DNA from: an uncultured Clostridia bacterium
Lineage (GTDB): Bacteria > Bacillota > Clostridia > Oscillospirales > Acutalibacteraceae
Direction of reading: 5' to 3'
Assembly: GCA_946186245.1 (NCBI GenBank)
Contig: CAMHMN010000013.1
Coordinates: forward strand, 1-44,794
Length of the DNA stretch: 44,794 nt
The notes beneath the pieces were generated by a model. It did no database searches, had not been told where the DNA came from, and worked only from the letters and a program-made list of their open reading frames with translations. Positions 32,876-40,962 of the stretch are shown here, one piece after another; position 1 is the stretch's first letter; every line of letters begins with the position of its first letter. The position numbers and the translations under genes are program-made.

Positions 32876-32897
32876 CGTTTTTTATCGGTGTGAAGTT

Positions 32898-33554
32898 TTA
32901 GTTTCTGCGACCTTCCACATATCCCTGACCGCCGATGACAACCGAAACAGTCTTGGCAAAAATGATCATGTCGAATATCACAGAGCGTCTGATGACGTAT
33001 TCCTTGTCGAAATACACCTTTTCCTCCGCCGGAACGCAGTCGCGTCCGTTGACCTGCGCCCATCCGGTCACGCCGGGACGGACGTCGTAAACGCCTTCGC
33101 GCATACGGAGCTTATGGACGTCGGATTCGCTCATGATAAGAGGACGGGGACCTACCAGGCTCATGTCGCCTTTCAGCACGTTGAAGAGCTGCGGCAGCTC
33201 GTCAACACTGGTCTTTCTCAGCACTCTGCCCACGCGGGTGATGTGCGCGTAAGGATCGGAGAGCGCTGCGGTGGCCATTTCATGAGGGGCATTGACCTTC
33301 ATGGTGCGGAATTTGTAGACCTTGAAAAGATTGCCGTTTTTGCCAACGCGGTTCTGGCTGAAGATGACCGAGCCTTCGGAATCCAGCTTGATCAGAACGG
33401 CGACAACAGCAAAGAGAGGAAGGAGCAGCGTCAGGGCTACAGCCGAAACGCACATGTCAAATATTCTCTTGAGAACAGTATAAACAGGCTTTGTCTTGAT
33501 TCGCGTGTCATCAAAATAAAAGCTGCCTACATAATTCTCACGCACATTAACCAT
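32898..33554 (-). CDS. Bacterial sugar transferase (undecaprenyl-phosphate phospho-sugar transferase)
   Basis: This monotopic enzyme moves a sugar-1-phosphate to undecaprenyl phosphate to begin surface polysaccharide assembly. The 218-residue protein has the typical order: a re-entrant hydrophobic segment (about 30-55, RIFDMCVSAVALTLLLPLFA), VIFSQNRVGKNGNLFKVYKFRTM, RKTSVDELPQLFNVLKGDMSLVGPRP and the RPGVTGWAQVNGRD motif. The ATG at 33554 has a GGGGG site; a longer upstream reading has none. It has its own promoter, and no polysaccharide cluster lies around it. Confidence 0.93.
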   Translation of the reverse strand: MVNVRENYVGSFYFDDTRIKTKPVYTVLKRIFDMCVSAVALTLLLPLFAVVAVLIKLDSEGSVIFSQNRVGKNGNLFKVYKFRTMKVNAPHEMATAALSDPYAHITRVGRVLRKTSVDELPQLFNVLKGDMSLVGPRPLIMSESDVHKLRMREGVYDVRPGVTGWAQVNGRDCVPAEEKVYFDKEYVIRRSVIFDMIIFAKTVSVVIGGQGYVEGRRN

Positions 33555-33883
33555 GACAAATGACCCCCTTGTAATCACAATTAAGCAAAACAGATGAAGC
33601 TGCGTGAAATGAATCACACACATTTCTCTTCTTTTTTACTTTGTCTATAGTATAACACAAGGTTTATCGAATTTCAATAACTTTTTTTTGTTTTTTGCAT
33701 TTTTATCAAATCTTTCAAAAAATAATCACCGATGTCCGATAAATGTTTATTAAATAACGATAAACGGCTTGCGTTTGTCCTGCTACGTTCCTTTCGGTCC
33801 TTTATTAATTTAGCAGAATAAAGGGTGTTTGTGCAATCTGACAAATATCAACAATTTTATCGCCATAAATTCTCTGTTGCCCG
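33555..33883. other. Gene-free 329-bp region
   Basis: A/T-rich DNA holding the sugar transferase promoter (33649-33677) and an inverted repeat CCTTTATT/AATAAAGG (33799-33824) without a T-run, perhaps an operator or weak end signal of the ABC operon on the left. Otherwise nothing recognisable. Confidence 0.6.
33649..33677 (-). promoter_or_regulatory. Sigma-A promoter of the sugar transferase gene
   Basis: TTGAAA (33672-33677), 17-bp spacer and TATACT (33649-33654) on the minus strand. Confidence 0.7.
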
Positions 33884-34450
33884 TCACAATTCATATATTT
33901 TTGTGCATTTCATCATATCAGCTTCCGCACGGTCATGGGTCACCAGAATGACCGTGCGGTCTTTGCAGTATTCGTTCACGCGAAGGATCACCCGTTCCCT
34001 CAGTTCCGGGTCAAGCCCCTTGAAGGGCTCGTCCATCAGAATCACCGACGAATCGAAGGCAAGGGCGCGGGCTATGCTCAGCCGCTGCTTCATTCCGCCC
34101 GAAAAATCATCGGGATAGCCCTTCCGCTCCTTCCCCAGCTCCATCGCCGCAAGCATCTCCCGGGCCAGCTCCTTGGTGCAGCCGGCGGCGGCGATGATGT
34201 TTTCCTCGGCGGTCAGCCAGGGCAGCAGGCGGTATTCCTGAAAGACATAGGATATTTTCCCCTCCGGCAGCCGGATTTCTCCGCTGTCGGGCGGAAGCAG
34301 TCCCGCGATGAGGTTGAGAAGCGTGGTCTTTCCGCCGCCGGAAGGGCCGAGAATGCAGACCCTCTCCCCTTCCGCGGCTTCCATGGAAAAGCCGGACAGC
34401 ACGGTTTTTTCTCCGAAGGATTTATTGATATTGCTTAACACCAGCGGCAT
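33884..34450 (-). CDS. ABC importer ATP-binding protein (TauB/SsuB type)
   Basis: A compact 188-residue ATPase: Walker A GPSGGGKTT (35-43), a Q-loop FQEYRLLPWLTAEENI, signature FSGGMKQRLSIARAL, Walker B VILMDEPFKGLDP and H-loop LVTHDRAEA. It lacks the C-terminal extension many TauB/SsuB proteins have. It overlaps the permease by 29 nt (GGAGGG site within the permease end). With the permease and lipoprotein it forms a nitrate/taurine/sulfonate-class importer; the substrate is not evident. Confidence 0.92.
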   Translation of the reverse strand: MPLVLSNINKSFGEKTVLSGFSMEAAEGERVCILGPSGGGKTTLLNLIAGLLPPDSGEIRLPEGKISYVFQEYRLLPWLTAEENIIAAAGCTKELAREMLAAMELGKERKGYPDDFSGGMKQRLSIARALAFDSSVILMDEPFKGLDPELRERVILRVNEYCKDRTVILVTHDRAEADMMKCTKIYEL

Positions 34451-35231
34451 TGCTGTCCCTCCTGACCAGCCGGAATTTCTTTCCCGTCGTTTCCATCGCC
34501 CAGACGAAGAATTTTTCCAGCGCGACGCTCATGATGATGACCACCGCCGTCCAGGCAAAGAGGTCGGCTGTTTCGAGATAAATCTTGGAATAATAAAGCT
34601 GCCGTCCGATGGAATCCTTTGTCACGCCGATGACTTCGGCGGCGACGCCCGCCTTCCACGACAGCCCCAGAGCCGTGCGGCAAGCCGCCATCAGATAGGG
34701 CAGCACCGACGGAATGTAGATTTTTGTCACCCGTTTTTGCCGGTTCATGCCGTAGACCTTTGCCATTTCGATCAGCTTGGGGTCAACCTCCCTGATGCCC
34801 TGGAATACGTTGCCGTAGACCACCGGCAGCACCATCAGGAAGGAGATGAAGACCGGCACACGCTGCCCCGTCAGCCAGACCAGCGCCAGAATGATGAAGG
34901 AGGCGACCGGCGTGGATTTGATCAGCGTGATCGCGGGCGAAAAGAATTCCCGCGCAAAGGCAGATTTATGGCAGAGCATCGCCAGCACCGCGCCTGTCGC
35001 GCTCCCGAGCAGGAATCCCTCAGTGATTCTGCCCAGCGAGCCGAGCGAGTATTTCCAGAAATCCGCCGTTGCCGCCAGCTGCGTCAGCCGTTTCAGCACG
35101 GTCAGCGGAGAGACAACCAGCAGTTCCATATCCACGAAAAAACAGACGAGCTGCCACAGCACCAGCCATAGTGCCGCGACAGCCGCCTTTATCGTGAATT
35201 TTTTAAGTCCGGCAAGTCTGTCAGCCGACAT
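34422..35231 (-). CDS. ABC importer permease (SsuC/TauC type)
   Basis: A 269-residue membrane protein with about six segments and the BPD_transp_1 cytoplasmic loop near residue 180 (GLSWKAGVAAEVIG). The N-terminus is amphipathic, and the KRLTQLAATADFWKYSLGSLGRITEGF segment is typical of taurine/nitrate/sulfonate permeases. Its start overlaps the end of the binding-protein gene by 11 nt and its end overlaps the ATPase gene, so the three are translated as a coupled operon. Confidence 0.9.
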   Translation of the reverse strand: MSADRLAGLKKFTIKAAVAALWLVLWQLVCFFVDMELLVVSPLTVLKRLTQLAATADFWKYSLGSLGRITEGFLLGSATGAVLAMLCHKSAFAREFFSPAITLIKSTPVASFIILALVWLTGQRVPVFISFLMVLPVVYGNVFQGIREVDPKLIEMAKVYGMNRQKRVTKIYIPSVLPYLMAACRTALGLSWKAGVAAEVIGVTKDSIGRQLYYSKIYLETADLFAWTAVVIIMSVALEKFFVWAMETTGKKFRLVRRDSNAAGVKQYQ

Positions 35232-36267
35232 AATAGAAATTGTCGTCGGGAGCAGCGCCGCCTACGGACTGAGGATCCGCTTCGAGCAGCACATTGATGA
35301 AGCCCGCTACCGAGGTCTTCATGTCTTCGCCTGTGACGCAGACTATATTGCAGTTGGGAATGGCCTGTCTGGCAAGCGCGTCGTTGGGAATGACGCCCAG
35401 CTCGACCACCGCCGCGACGGTGTTGTCAAGGTCATTGAGAGCCGCGTCGGAGGAAGCGGCAAAGTCATTCAGGAAGGTCCTGAACGCGCCTTCGTTGTCC
35501 TTCAGCCAGTCGGCACGCACCACCACAACGCCCTGCGCGATGGGAGTGTCGCAGACCTTGTTCCATTCCGCCTGGACGTCGGTGACGGCAAATTCCTTCT
35601 CCGCCTTCTTGAGCTGACCCTTGATGGCGGTCGCCTTGGGTTCGGGAACCATGATGGTCTGCACGTCGCCGCTGACGATCTTGGCGGTCAGTTCGTCGAC
35701 GGTGAATTCAAAGCTCACCTTTGTGTCGGTGAGATTGTTCTTGGCAATGACGTAATTGAGAATATATTCGGGGTTGGAGCCCTGCACCGACGAGGGAGCG
35801 TAGACGGTTCTGCCGTTGAGGTCGGCTGCCGACTTGACTTCCCCGGAGGTGTCGATCAGATAGAGCACGCCGAGTGTGCTGACGGCGGCAACCTTGATGT
35901 TGCCGTTGGTCACCTTGTAGAGCTTGGCTGCCAGATTGGTGGGAACACAGGCAATGTCCACCTCGCCGGATGAGATTTTCGCGACCATCTGGGTCGGCTC
36001 ATCGACGTAATCGGCGACATAGGTGTTGGTGTAACGGTTCTCGCCGTCGGAATAGGCTTCGGCGATCGTTGCCTTCTCGGTTGCCAGCTTGGCCATGGAA
36101 ACGCCGGTCGGTCCGAAGAGAGCCCCTACCTTGACTTCGGTGGAAACCGTCTTGGCATCATTGGCGGCGGATGAAGCATCCCCCGTCTTTCCGGAGCCGC
36201 AGGCTGCCAGAGAGACAACCATTGCCAGCGACATGAAAACTGCCGCAATTCTTGAAATTGTTTTCAT
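35221..36267 (-). CDS. ABC importer substrate-binding lipoprotein (NMT1/TauA-like)
   Basis: A 348-residue lipoprotein with signal peptide and lipobox LAACGSGK (Cys near residue 23). The mature protein has the periplasmic-binding fold of the nitrate/sulfonate/taurine group: VKVGALFGPTGVSMAKLA, then ISSGEVDIACVPTNLAAKLY and GRTVYAPSSVQGSNPEYILNY. The AGGAAGG site suits ATG 36267. First gene of the importer operon, with the Crp/Fnr-type regulator upstream. The ligand is unknown. Confidence 0.88.
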   Translation of the reverse strand: MKTISRIAAVFMSLAMVVSLAACGSGKTGDASSAANDAKTVSTEVKVGALFGPTGVSMAKLATEKATIAEAYSDGENRYTNTYVADYVDEPTQMVAKISSGEVDIACVPTNLAAKLYKVTNGNIKVAAVSTLGVLYLIDTSGEVKSAADLNGRTVYAPSSVQGSNPEYILNYVIAKNNLTDTKVSFEFTVDELTAKIVSGDVQTIMVPEPKATAIKGQLKKAEKEFAVTDVQAEWNKVCDTPIAQGVVVVRADWLKDNEGAFRTFLNDFAASSDAALNDLDNTVAAVVELGVIPNDALARQAIPNCNIVCVTGEDMKTSVAGFINVLLEADPQSVGGAAPDDNFYYVG

Positions 36268-36359
36268 AAATACAATTCCTTCCTTTGATGAAAAATAATA
36301 TAGAAATGCAGGTTTCCCCGCATCACCATCAACCTTCCACACTCACCCCGCAACCTGAT

Positions 36360-37049
36360 CTAAAGGTTCTGGAGGGCGGCGACGTCGAGCAGCTCGATCC
36401 GCTTGCCGCTGCGGGAAATGCAGCCGGACTGTTCCAGAATGCCCAGCGCGCGGTAGAGCGAGGCGCGGGAGAGATTCATCCGGACGGCAAGCTCGGAACA
36501 GCTTCTGACCGTCACTTCCGGATTTCCGCCGTCGGTGGAAAATTCGCCCAGCAGCCAGTCCGCCAGTCTGCGTTCCGCCGTTCCTCTGGAAAGGGTGTGA
36601 ATCCTTCGGTTGAGAAAGGCGATGCGTCCGCAGAAGAATTCCATGACATTCACGGCGACCTTCGGATAACGCTCGGTCAGACGGGTAGGCGAAATCGCTC
36701 CGATGAGGGCGACACGGCATTTCCCCGCCGCCGTTACCTCCGACATCACGGGATTGCCGTCCCCGCAGGCCAGCGACGCGATATCGAAGGGCTGTCCGGC
36801 ACCCACCACATTGAGCAGCATGGCGGTCTCGCCCTCCCCTCCGGAATAGATTCTGACCGAACCCGAAAGGACAATGCACCAGCTGTGAATCCTCTGCTCC
36901 TGCGGCACCGTTTCCCTGCCCGTGAAGGAAAGCACCTTCACGCCGGATTCCTCCAGAAAGAGCGCGATTTGCTTCCGGTCACAGCCGTCAAACAGCCTGC
37001 ACCCGGCAGCCGCTTCCAAATCCTCGGGGCGTGGCTCTGCTATGTTCAC
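36360..37049 (-). CDS. Crp/Fnr family transcriptional regulator
   Basis: A 229-residue regulator with an N-terminal cyclic-nucleotide-binding-type beta-barrel (about 15-125, including IVLSGSVRIYSGGEGE), a long dimerisation helix (about 130-155) and a C-terminal HTH_Crp (SELAVRMNLSRASLYRALGILEQ, about 185-210). No Cys cluster for an Fe-S centre is apparent, so it is not a classical Fnr. It sits directly upstream of the importer operon and is a good candidate to control it. A palindrome at 37081-37104 overlaps its start of transcription. Confidence 0.88.
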   Translation of the reverse strand: MNIAEPRPEDLEAAAGCRLFDGCDRKQIALFLEESGVKVLSFTGRETVPQEQRIHSWCIVLSGSVRIYSGGEGETAMLLNVVGAGQPFDIASLACGDGNPVMSEVTAAGKCRVALIGAISPTRLTERYPKVAVNVMEFFCGRIAFLNRRIHTLSRGTAERRLADWLLGEFSTDGGNPEVTVRSCSELAVRMNLSRASLYRALGILEQSGCISRSGKRIELLDVAALQNL

Positions 37050-37080
37050 TTGCCTTCCCCTCCCTGTTGCTTCTTCAAAA

Positions 37081-37104
37081 AAAGTGTATCATTTAATACA
37101 CTTT
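37081..37104. promoter_or_regulatory. Palindrome at the Crp/Fnr gene start of transcription
   Basis: AAAGTGTAT (37081-37089) and ATACACTTT (37096-37104) form a perfect 9-bp inverted repeat with a 6-nt gap. It covers about +1 to +22 of the predicted transcript, fitting autoregulation; the minus strand also has seven T after it, so a weak attenuator is possible. Confidence 0.6.
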
Positions 37105-37108
37105 AAGG

Positions 37109-37137
37109 ATTATACATGATGAAAGAACAATTGTCAA
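37109..37137 (-). promoter_or_regulatory. Sigma-A promoter of the Crp/Fnr gene
   Basis: TTGACA (37132-37137), 17-bp spacer and TATAAT (37109-37114) on the minus strand, consensus in both boxes. Confidence 0.82.
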
Positions 37138-37182
37138 GCGTTTCAGGAAAAATAATGAAAAATATTGAAAAAACCGAAACAA

Positions 37183-38130
37183 TCAGAAAATATCGTCTAT
37201 GACAGCCTTCAGTGTATCGGCGGAGCTGCGGAGCGCGAGTGCTTCCTGACCGCTCAGTTCGATGGGAACGGATGCTTCCACGCCGTTTTTGCCCACAATC
37301 GCCGGCATGCTCAGCGCAACGTCATTGATGCCGTAATGATCGTGCTGTATGCAGGAGACGGGAAGGATGGATTTCTCGTCGCGCACAATGGCTTCGCAGA
37401 TTCTCTTCACCGACATGGCGATGCCGTAATAGGTCGCGCCCTTGCGGTTGATGATTTCATAGGCGCTGTTCTTGACGTTCTCGGCGATTTCATTCATGGA
37501 GGACTGATGGTTGAAGTGTCCCCTCATCTCGCAGAAGCTGTTGAGCGGAATCCCAGAGACATTCGCGCTGCTCCAGGCGGCGATTTCGCTGTCGCCGTGT
37601 TCGCCGATGATGAAGGCGTGCACCGAACGGCTGTCCACGCCGAGATGCTGCCCCAGAAGGTATTTCAACCGGGCGGTGTCCAGCACCGTTCCGGAGCCGA
37701 AGACGCGGTTTTCCGGGAATCCGCTGAGCTTGGCGGCGGCATAGGTCAGAATATCCACCGGATTTGCCACCACCAGCAGAATGCCTTCGGTGTTGTGCTT
37801 GACGATTTCGGGAATGATGCTCTTGAATATTCCCACGTTTTTCTTGACCAGATCAAGCCTGGTTTCTCCCGGCTTCTGACCCGCTCCGGCCGTCACAACG
37901 ATGATCGCCGCGTCGGAAATATCGCTGTAGTCGCCGGCGTAGATGTTCATCGGCTTGGCAAAGGGCAGGCCGTGGCTGATGTCCAGCGCCTCGCCTTCCG
38001 CCTTGTCGCGGCTGACGTCGATCAGCACCATTTCCGAAAACAGTCCGCTCTCCATCAGAGCAAATGCCGAAGCCGAACCCACAAATCCGCACCCGACAAT
38101 GGCAACCTTTCTGCTGTTGATAACACTCAT
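37183..38130 (-). CDS. ldh: L-lactate dehydrogenase
   Basis: NAD-dependent L-lactate dehydrogenase, 315 residues, a cytoplasmic fermentation enzyme reducing pyruvate. The Rossmann motif VGCGFVGSASA, NAD-specificity Asp38, substrate loop AGAGQKPGETRLDL (Gln85, marking lactate rather than malate use, and Arg91), DTARLKYLLG (Asp151, Arg154) and the catalytic GEHGDSE (His178) are all present. It is monocistronic between the Crp/Fnr gene and a hydrolase. A 10-bp hairpin (38160-38197) lies just upstream. Confidence 0.95.
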   Translation of the reverse strand: MSVINSRKVAIVGCGFVGSASAFALMESGLFSEMVLIDVSRDKAEGEALDISHGLPFAKPMNIYAGDYSDISDAAIIVVTAGAGQKPGETRLDLVKKNVGIFKSIIPEIVKHNTEGILLVVANPVDILTYAAAKLSGFPENRVFGSGTVLDTARLKYLLGQHLGVDSRSVHAFIIGEHGDSEIAAWSSANVSGIPLNSFCEMRGHFNHQSSMNEIAENVKNSAYEIINRKGATYYGIAMSVKRICEAIVRDEKSILPVSCIQHDHYGINDVALSMPAIVGKNGVEASVPIELSGQEALALRSSADTLKAVIDDIF

Positions 38131-38159
38131 TGAAAAAAACCTTCTTTCATTAATCTAAG

Positions 38160-38197
38160 AGCCCGACGGTCAATACTTTATTCTTTCCCGTCGGGCT
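38160..38197. repeat. Hairpin between the hydrolase and ldh genes
   Basis: AGCCCGACGG (38160-38169) and CCGTCGGGCT (38188-38197) form a perfect 10-bp inverted repeat with an 18-nt loop. It may end the MarR-hydrolase operon, but the T-run is poor on both strands. Confidence 0.55.
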
Positions 38198-38235
38198 TTC
38201 ATTATGATTCATTATATCTGATTCATGCCGTAAAA

Positions 38236-39057
38236 TCAAGGCAATTTCAATAAATTTCCATTTATTCCGGCACTTTCTATTGTCTGTCGGAGAATCTCCG
38301 CATATTTTTCCGGCTCTACCGTCTGATAGCCGCAGTGCGCATATCCCTGAATGTCACGGTACTGCGCCTCCGGATACGCCTTCATGAGCCGCTTGCGGGA
38401 CTTCCGGGCGGGCTCTTCATCCGAGAAAAAGAAGAGCAAACGCTTCTGCACCTCCGTACCGAACGTCGGAAGATCGCATTTGTAGCATATTTCCACCAGA
38501 TTTCTCACCGTCTTTTTGGAATAATGCCTGCGCTCCGACGTGATGGATCTTATGAGCGGCTCAAACTGCTCCGCCCTGTCCTTCGCCACAAATTTGAAAA
38601 AAGGGTGATTCATCATCTTTCTGTAAGCCGCTTCGTGGTCGTCGGTGTCAAAAATCTTAACCAGCGTGGTGAATTTCCGGTGCATAAAGGCACGGAAAAC
38701 CGGATTGAAGTGGAAGAACGGCCCGCCGTCAAAAAATCCGCAGGCAAACGGAATATTCTCCTGCTCCAGTTTTTTGGCGACCGCAAGCGCAATCTCCGCT
38801 CCCATCGAGCTTCCCTGCACCATTGCCAATGAGGGGATGCCGTTTTCTTTCAGATATCCCACCAGCTTCTCCACCTCGCCTTCCAGCGGAAGAAGGTCGG
38901 TGCCGTCATGGCCGTGACCGTCCAGCGTGGGCATGATCACATAATAGCGGTCGGCAAGGTATCTGCCGAACGGCTCGCAGTCGGCGGCACTGCTGATCAT
39001 GCCGTGAATCAGCAGGATCGCCGGATTCTGTTTGTCTCCCAGTGTGGTGAATGTCAT
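38236..39057 (-). CDS. Alpha/beta hydrolase
   Basis: A 273-residue hydrolase of the alpha/beta fold, with the HGM oxyanion motif (LLIHGMISSAADC), the nucleophile elbow QGSSMGAEIAL (Ser in GSSMG) and late Asp/His candidates in AHCGYQTVEPEKY. The family includes carboxylesterases and lysophospholipases; the substrate is unknown. It lies 16 bp downstream of a MarR-type regulator and is probably its target. Confidence 0.85.
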   Translation of the reverse strand: MTFTTLGDKQNPAILLIHGMISSAADCEPFGRYLADRYYVIMPTLDGHGHDGTDLLPLEGEVEKLVGYLKENGIPSLAMVQGSSMGAEIALAVAKKLEQENIPFACGFFDGGPFFHFNPVFRAFMHRKFTTLVKIFDTDDHEAAYRKMMNHPFFKFVAKDRAEQFEPLIRSITSERRHYSKKTVRNLVEICYKCDLPTFGTEVQKRLLFFFSDEEPARKSRKRLMKAYPEAQYRDIQGYAHCGYQTVEPEKYAEILRQTIESAGINGNLLKLP

Positions 39058-39073
39058 ATGGTTACTTCCTTTC

Positions 39074-39517
39074 TTACTGCATATTTCTGATATGGCTTTC
39101 GATCACATCCGATATCCGCTCCAGTATCGAAACCGATTCGGGCGGCAGTTGTGCCGCCAGCTCGCCGACCTGGTTCAACATATCGCGATGAAGCTCCCTG
39201 TGTTCACGGAAGACGCTCATTCCGCTCTCGCTGAGATACAATCCGGTTGCTCTCCCGCCTTTTCCCGAAGGTCTTTTGAAGACAAGCCCCTTCTCCTCCA
39301 GAAAGGAAACTGTCTGAGAAACCGCGCCTTTGGTTATCATATACGCCGAGGCAATCTCGGATTGCGTGATTCCCGCTTCGTCCCCGATCACCTCAATCAT
39401 ATGGGCCTGCGCTGGATATAGCACAAGACCGCCTGAATAGGTTCGTGCCTTTTTCTGTGTGGAGTTGTATAAATTGATCAGACGATAGGCTTTCACAAGC
39501 ACCTGATTGGAATCCAT
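39074..39517 (-). CDS. MarR family transcriptional regulator
   Basis: A 147-residue winged-helix regulator with the MarR layout: N-terminal helices, ITQSEIASAYMITKGAVSQTVSFLEEKGLVFKRPSGKGGRATGLYLSESG-type DNA-binding region (about 50-105) and a C-terminal dimerisation helix. Typical MarR targets are its own operon, here the hydrolase gene. A perfect palindrome at 39541-39557 at the predicted start of transcription is its likely operator. Confidence 0.9.
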   Translation of the reverse strand: MDSNQVLVKAYRLINLYNSTQKKARTYSGGLVLYPAQAHMIEVIGDEAGITQSEIASAYMITKGAVSQTVSFLEEKGLVFKRPSGKGGRATGLYLSESGMSVFREHRELHRDMLNQVGELAAQLPPESVSILERISDVIESHIRNMQ

Positions 39518-39540
39518 TATCCTTGGCCTCCGATTCTTTA

Positions 39541-39557
39541 AGTTTAGTAGCTAAACT
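39541..39557. promoter_or_regulatory. Probable MarR operator
   Basis: AGTTTAGTAGCTAAACT is a 7-bp perfect palindrome with a 3-nt centre, overlapping the predicted start of transcription (near 39552) of the MarR-hydrolase operon. Position and symmetry fit autorepression. Confidence 0.7.
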
Positions 39558-39558
39558 A

Positions 39559-39587
39559 ATGATAGTGTTTTTTCGCATGTTTGTCAA
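39559..39587 (-). promoter_or_regulatory. Sigma-A promoter of the MarR-hydrolase operon
   Basis: TTGACA (39582-39587), 17-bp spacer and TATCAT (39559-39564) on the minus strand. Confidence 0.8.
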
Positions 39588-39639
39588 GTGTTTTTTCTAT
39601 GTTTTTTGAAGCCTCAAATTGTAAATTTTTTGTTGAATG

Positions 39640-39668
39640 TTTACAAAGTCCCGAGAGTATGGTATCAT
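39640..39668 (+). promoter_or_regulatory. Sigma-A promoter of the acidic peptidoglycan-binding protein gene
   Basis: TTTACA (39640-39645), 17-bp spacer and TATCAT (39663-39668), about 90 bp before the ATG at 39757. Confidence 0.65.
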
Positions 39669-39756
39669 ATATACGTTATGCAAAGCGAATTCTGCGTAAT
39701 CCGAGCACTTTTCGGCACAATTGCGCAGATATATTACATTGTGTGAGGTACCAGAA

Positions 39757-40815
39757 ATGTTCAGAAAATACACGAATCCCGACAATTCCAATGCTTCCGC
39801 TGACGATCTCCATTCCGACGATCATCTCTTCTCTGAAAATTCGGACTCATTGGCAGGATTTGACCTTCTTGATGAAAAAGAACTCTCGGAATTGTCCGAT
39901 CAGTTGTCGGAAATCTCCGACAGCAGCTGGGACGACATGTTGAATTCCTACGACAAACCCGCTTCAGCCGACGAGACGCAGACGCCTTCCGAGGATTCCG
40001 GCGACGGCTTCTTTGACGACGATGCGTTTGACAGCGACCTTCCGGAGGAGGAGCAGACAGGCTCATCGGACGGACAATCTTCTGACGGCTTCGACGACGG
40101 TCTGGAAGACGACCTCGACGGCGATCCCGACGACGTGCTGGAAGACGACCTCGACGGCGATTCCGACGACGTGCTGGAAGACGATCTCGACGGCGATTCC
40201 GATGACGTGCTGGAAGACGATCTCGACATGGAACCGGACGACGCCATGGACGATGACCTCGACATGGAACCCGGCGACCTTCCGGCCAAACAGCCTGAAA
40301 GCGAAACCGACGCCGGAAATCTGCCCGATCGCAGCCCTTCTGGCAAGGAAGAACCGGTCAGACAGACCTCCGCGGGCAGTCTTTCTTCCGCACGGCTGAT
40401 TGTAACCTTGCTTGCGATTGTATTCGGACTGGGCGTGCTTTTGTTTGTAAAGGTAACAAATGCTCACCAGAACGACTATACGCCGCGGGTTGTGAGCGAC
40501 AGCAGCATGACGGAATCATCCGCCCCAGCAGTTTCAAGCGAAGCCCCCGAACCGGTATCCTCACAGGAAGAGGAAAAAAAGCCGGTTTATAAAGTGCTTA
40601 AAAATGGCAGCGCAGGCGACGAAGTCCAAAAGCTCCAGAACAGACTTTATAAACTCGGATACATCTCGAAAGACAGCTGCACTGGTTATTACGGTGACTT
40701 TACCGAGAAGATCGTGAAAAGATTCCAGAAGAAAACCGGTCTTCCCGAAACCGGAATTGCCGACCAGGCGACCCAGGAAAAGCTCTATTCCGACGACGCT
40801 CCCAAAGGCAGATAA
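39757..40815 (+). CDS. Acidic membrane protein with C-terminal peptidoglycan-binding domain
   Basis: A 352-residue protein: an acidic N-terminal region (residues 1-200, very rich in Asp/Glu/Ser), a tandem repeat (40102-40281), one membrane segment (about residues 200-225), then an extracytoplasmic Ser/Pro/Glu linker and a PG_binding_1 domain (NGSAGDEVQKLQNRLYKLGY, followed by FTEKIVKRFQKKTGLPETG). It is predicted to anchor the cell wall from outside while holding an acidic domain inside. A terminator follows at 40826. Function unknown. Confidence 0.78.
   Translation: MFRKYTNPDNSNASADDLHSDDHLFSENSDSLAGFDLLDEKELSELSDQLSEISDSSWDDMLNSYDKPASADETQTPSEDSGDGFFDDDAFDSDLPEEEQTGSSDGQSSDGFDDGLEDDLDGDPDDVLEDDLDGDSDDVLEDDLDGDSDDVLEDDLDMEPDDAMDDDLDMEPGDLPAKQPESETDAGNLPDRSPSGKEEPVRQTSAGSLSSARLIVTLLAIVFGLGVLLFVKVTNAHQNDYTPRVVSDSSMTESSAPAVSSEAPEPVSSQEEEKKPVYKVLKNGSAGDEVQKLQNRLYKLGYISKDSCTGYYGDFTEKIVKRFQKKTGLPETGIADQATQEKLYSDDAPKGR
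40102..40281 (+). repeat. 36-bp tandem repeat, five units
   Basis: Units begin at 40102, 40138, 40174, 40210 and 40246. They encode LEDDLDGDPDDV and variants (units 2 and 3 are identical at protein level; units 4 and 5 change to LEDDLDMEPDDA-like forms). They lie in frame inside the acidic protein gene, so copy-number change would alter only its length. Confidence 0.85.
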
Positions 40816-40825
40816 ATTCAGATTC

Positions 40826-40874
40826 GCCCGCACGTCAAATCCACGGCAGGAATTGGCGCGCGGGCCTTTTTTTT
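40826..40874 (+). terminator. Intrinsic terminator of the acidic protein gene
   Basis: GCCCGC (40826-40831) pairs with GCGGGC (40860-40865), with an inner 10-bp stem holding one mismatch, then eight T. Confidence 0.85.
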
Positions 40875-40962
40875 GTAACCGTTGCCGCTCATCCGCGTAA
40901 TATGTAAATGAAATCACAGGTTCAGATGCCTGATTTTATTATCGATGCGGAGTTGATTGATT

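Noticed and set aside
40102..40281. CRISPR-like array
   Set aside because: The 36-bp units are direct, contiguous and in frame with a protein; there are no spacers.
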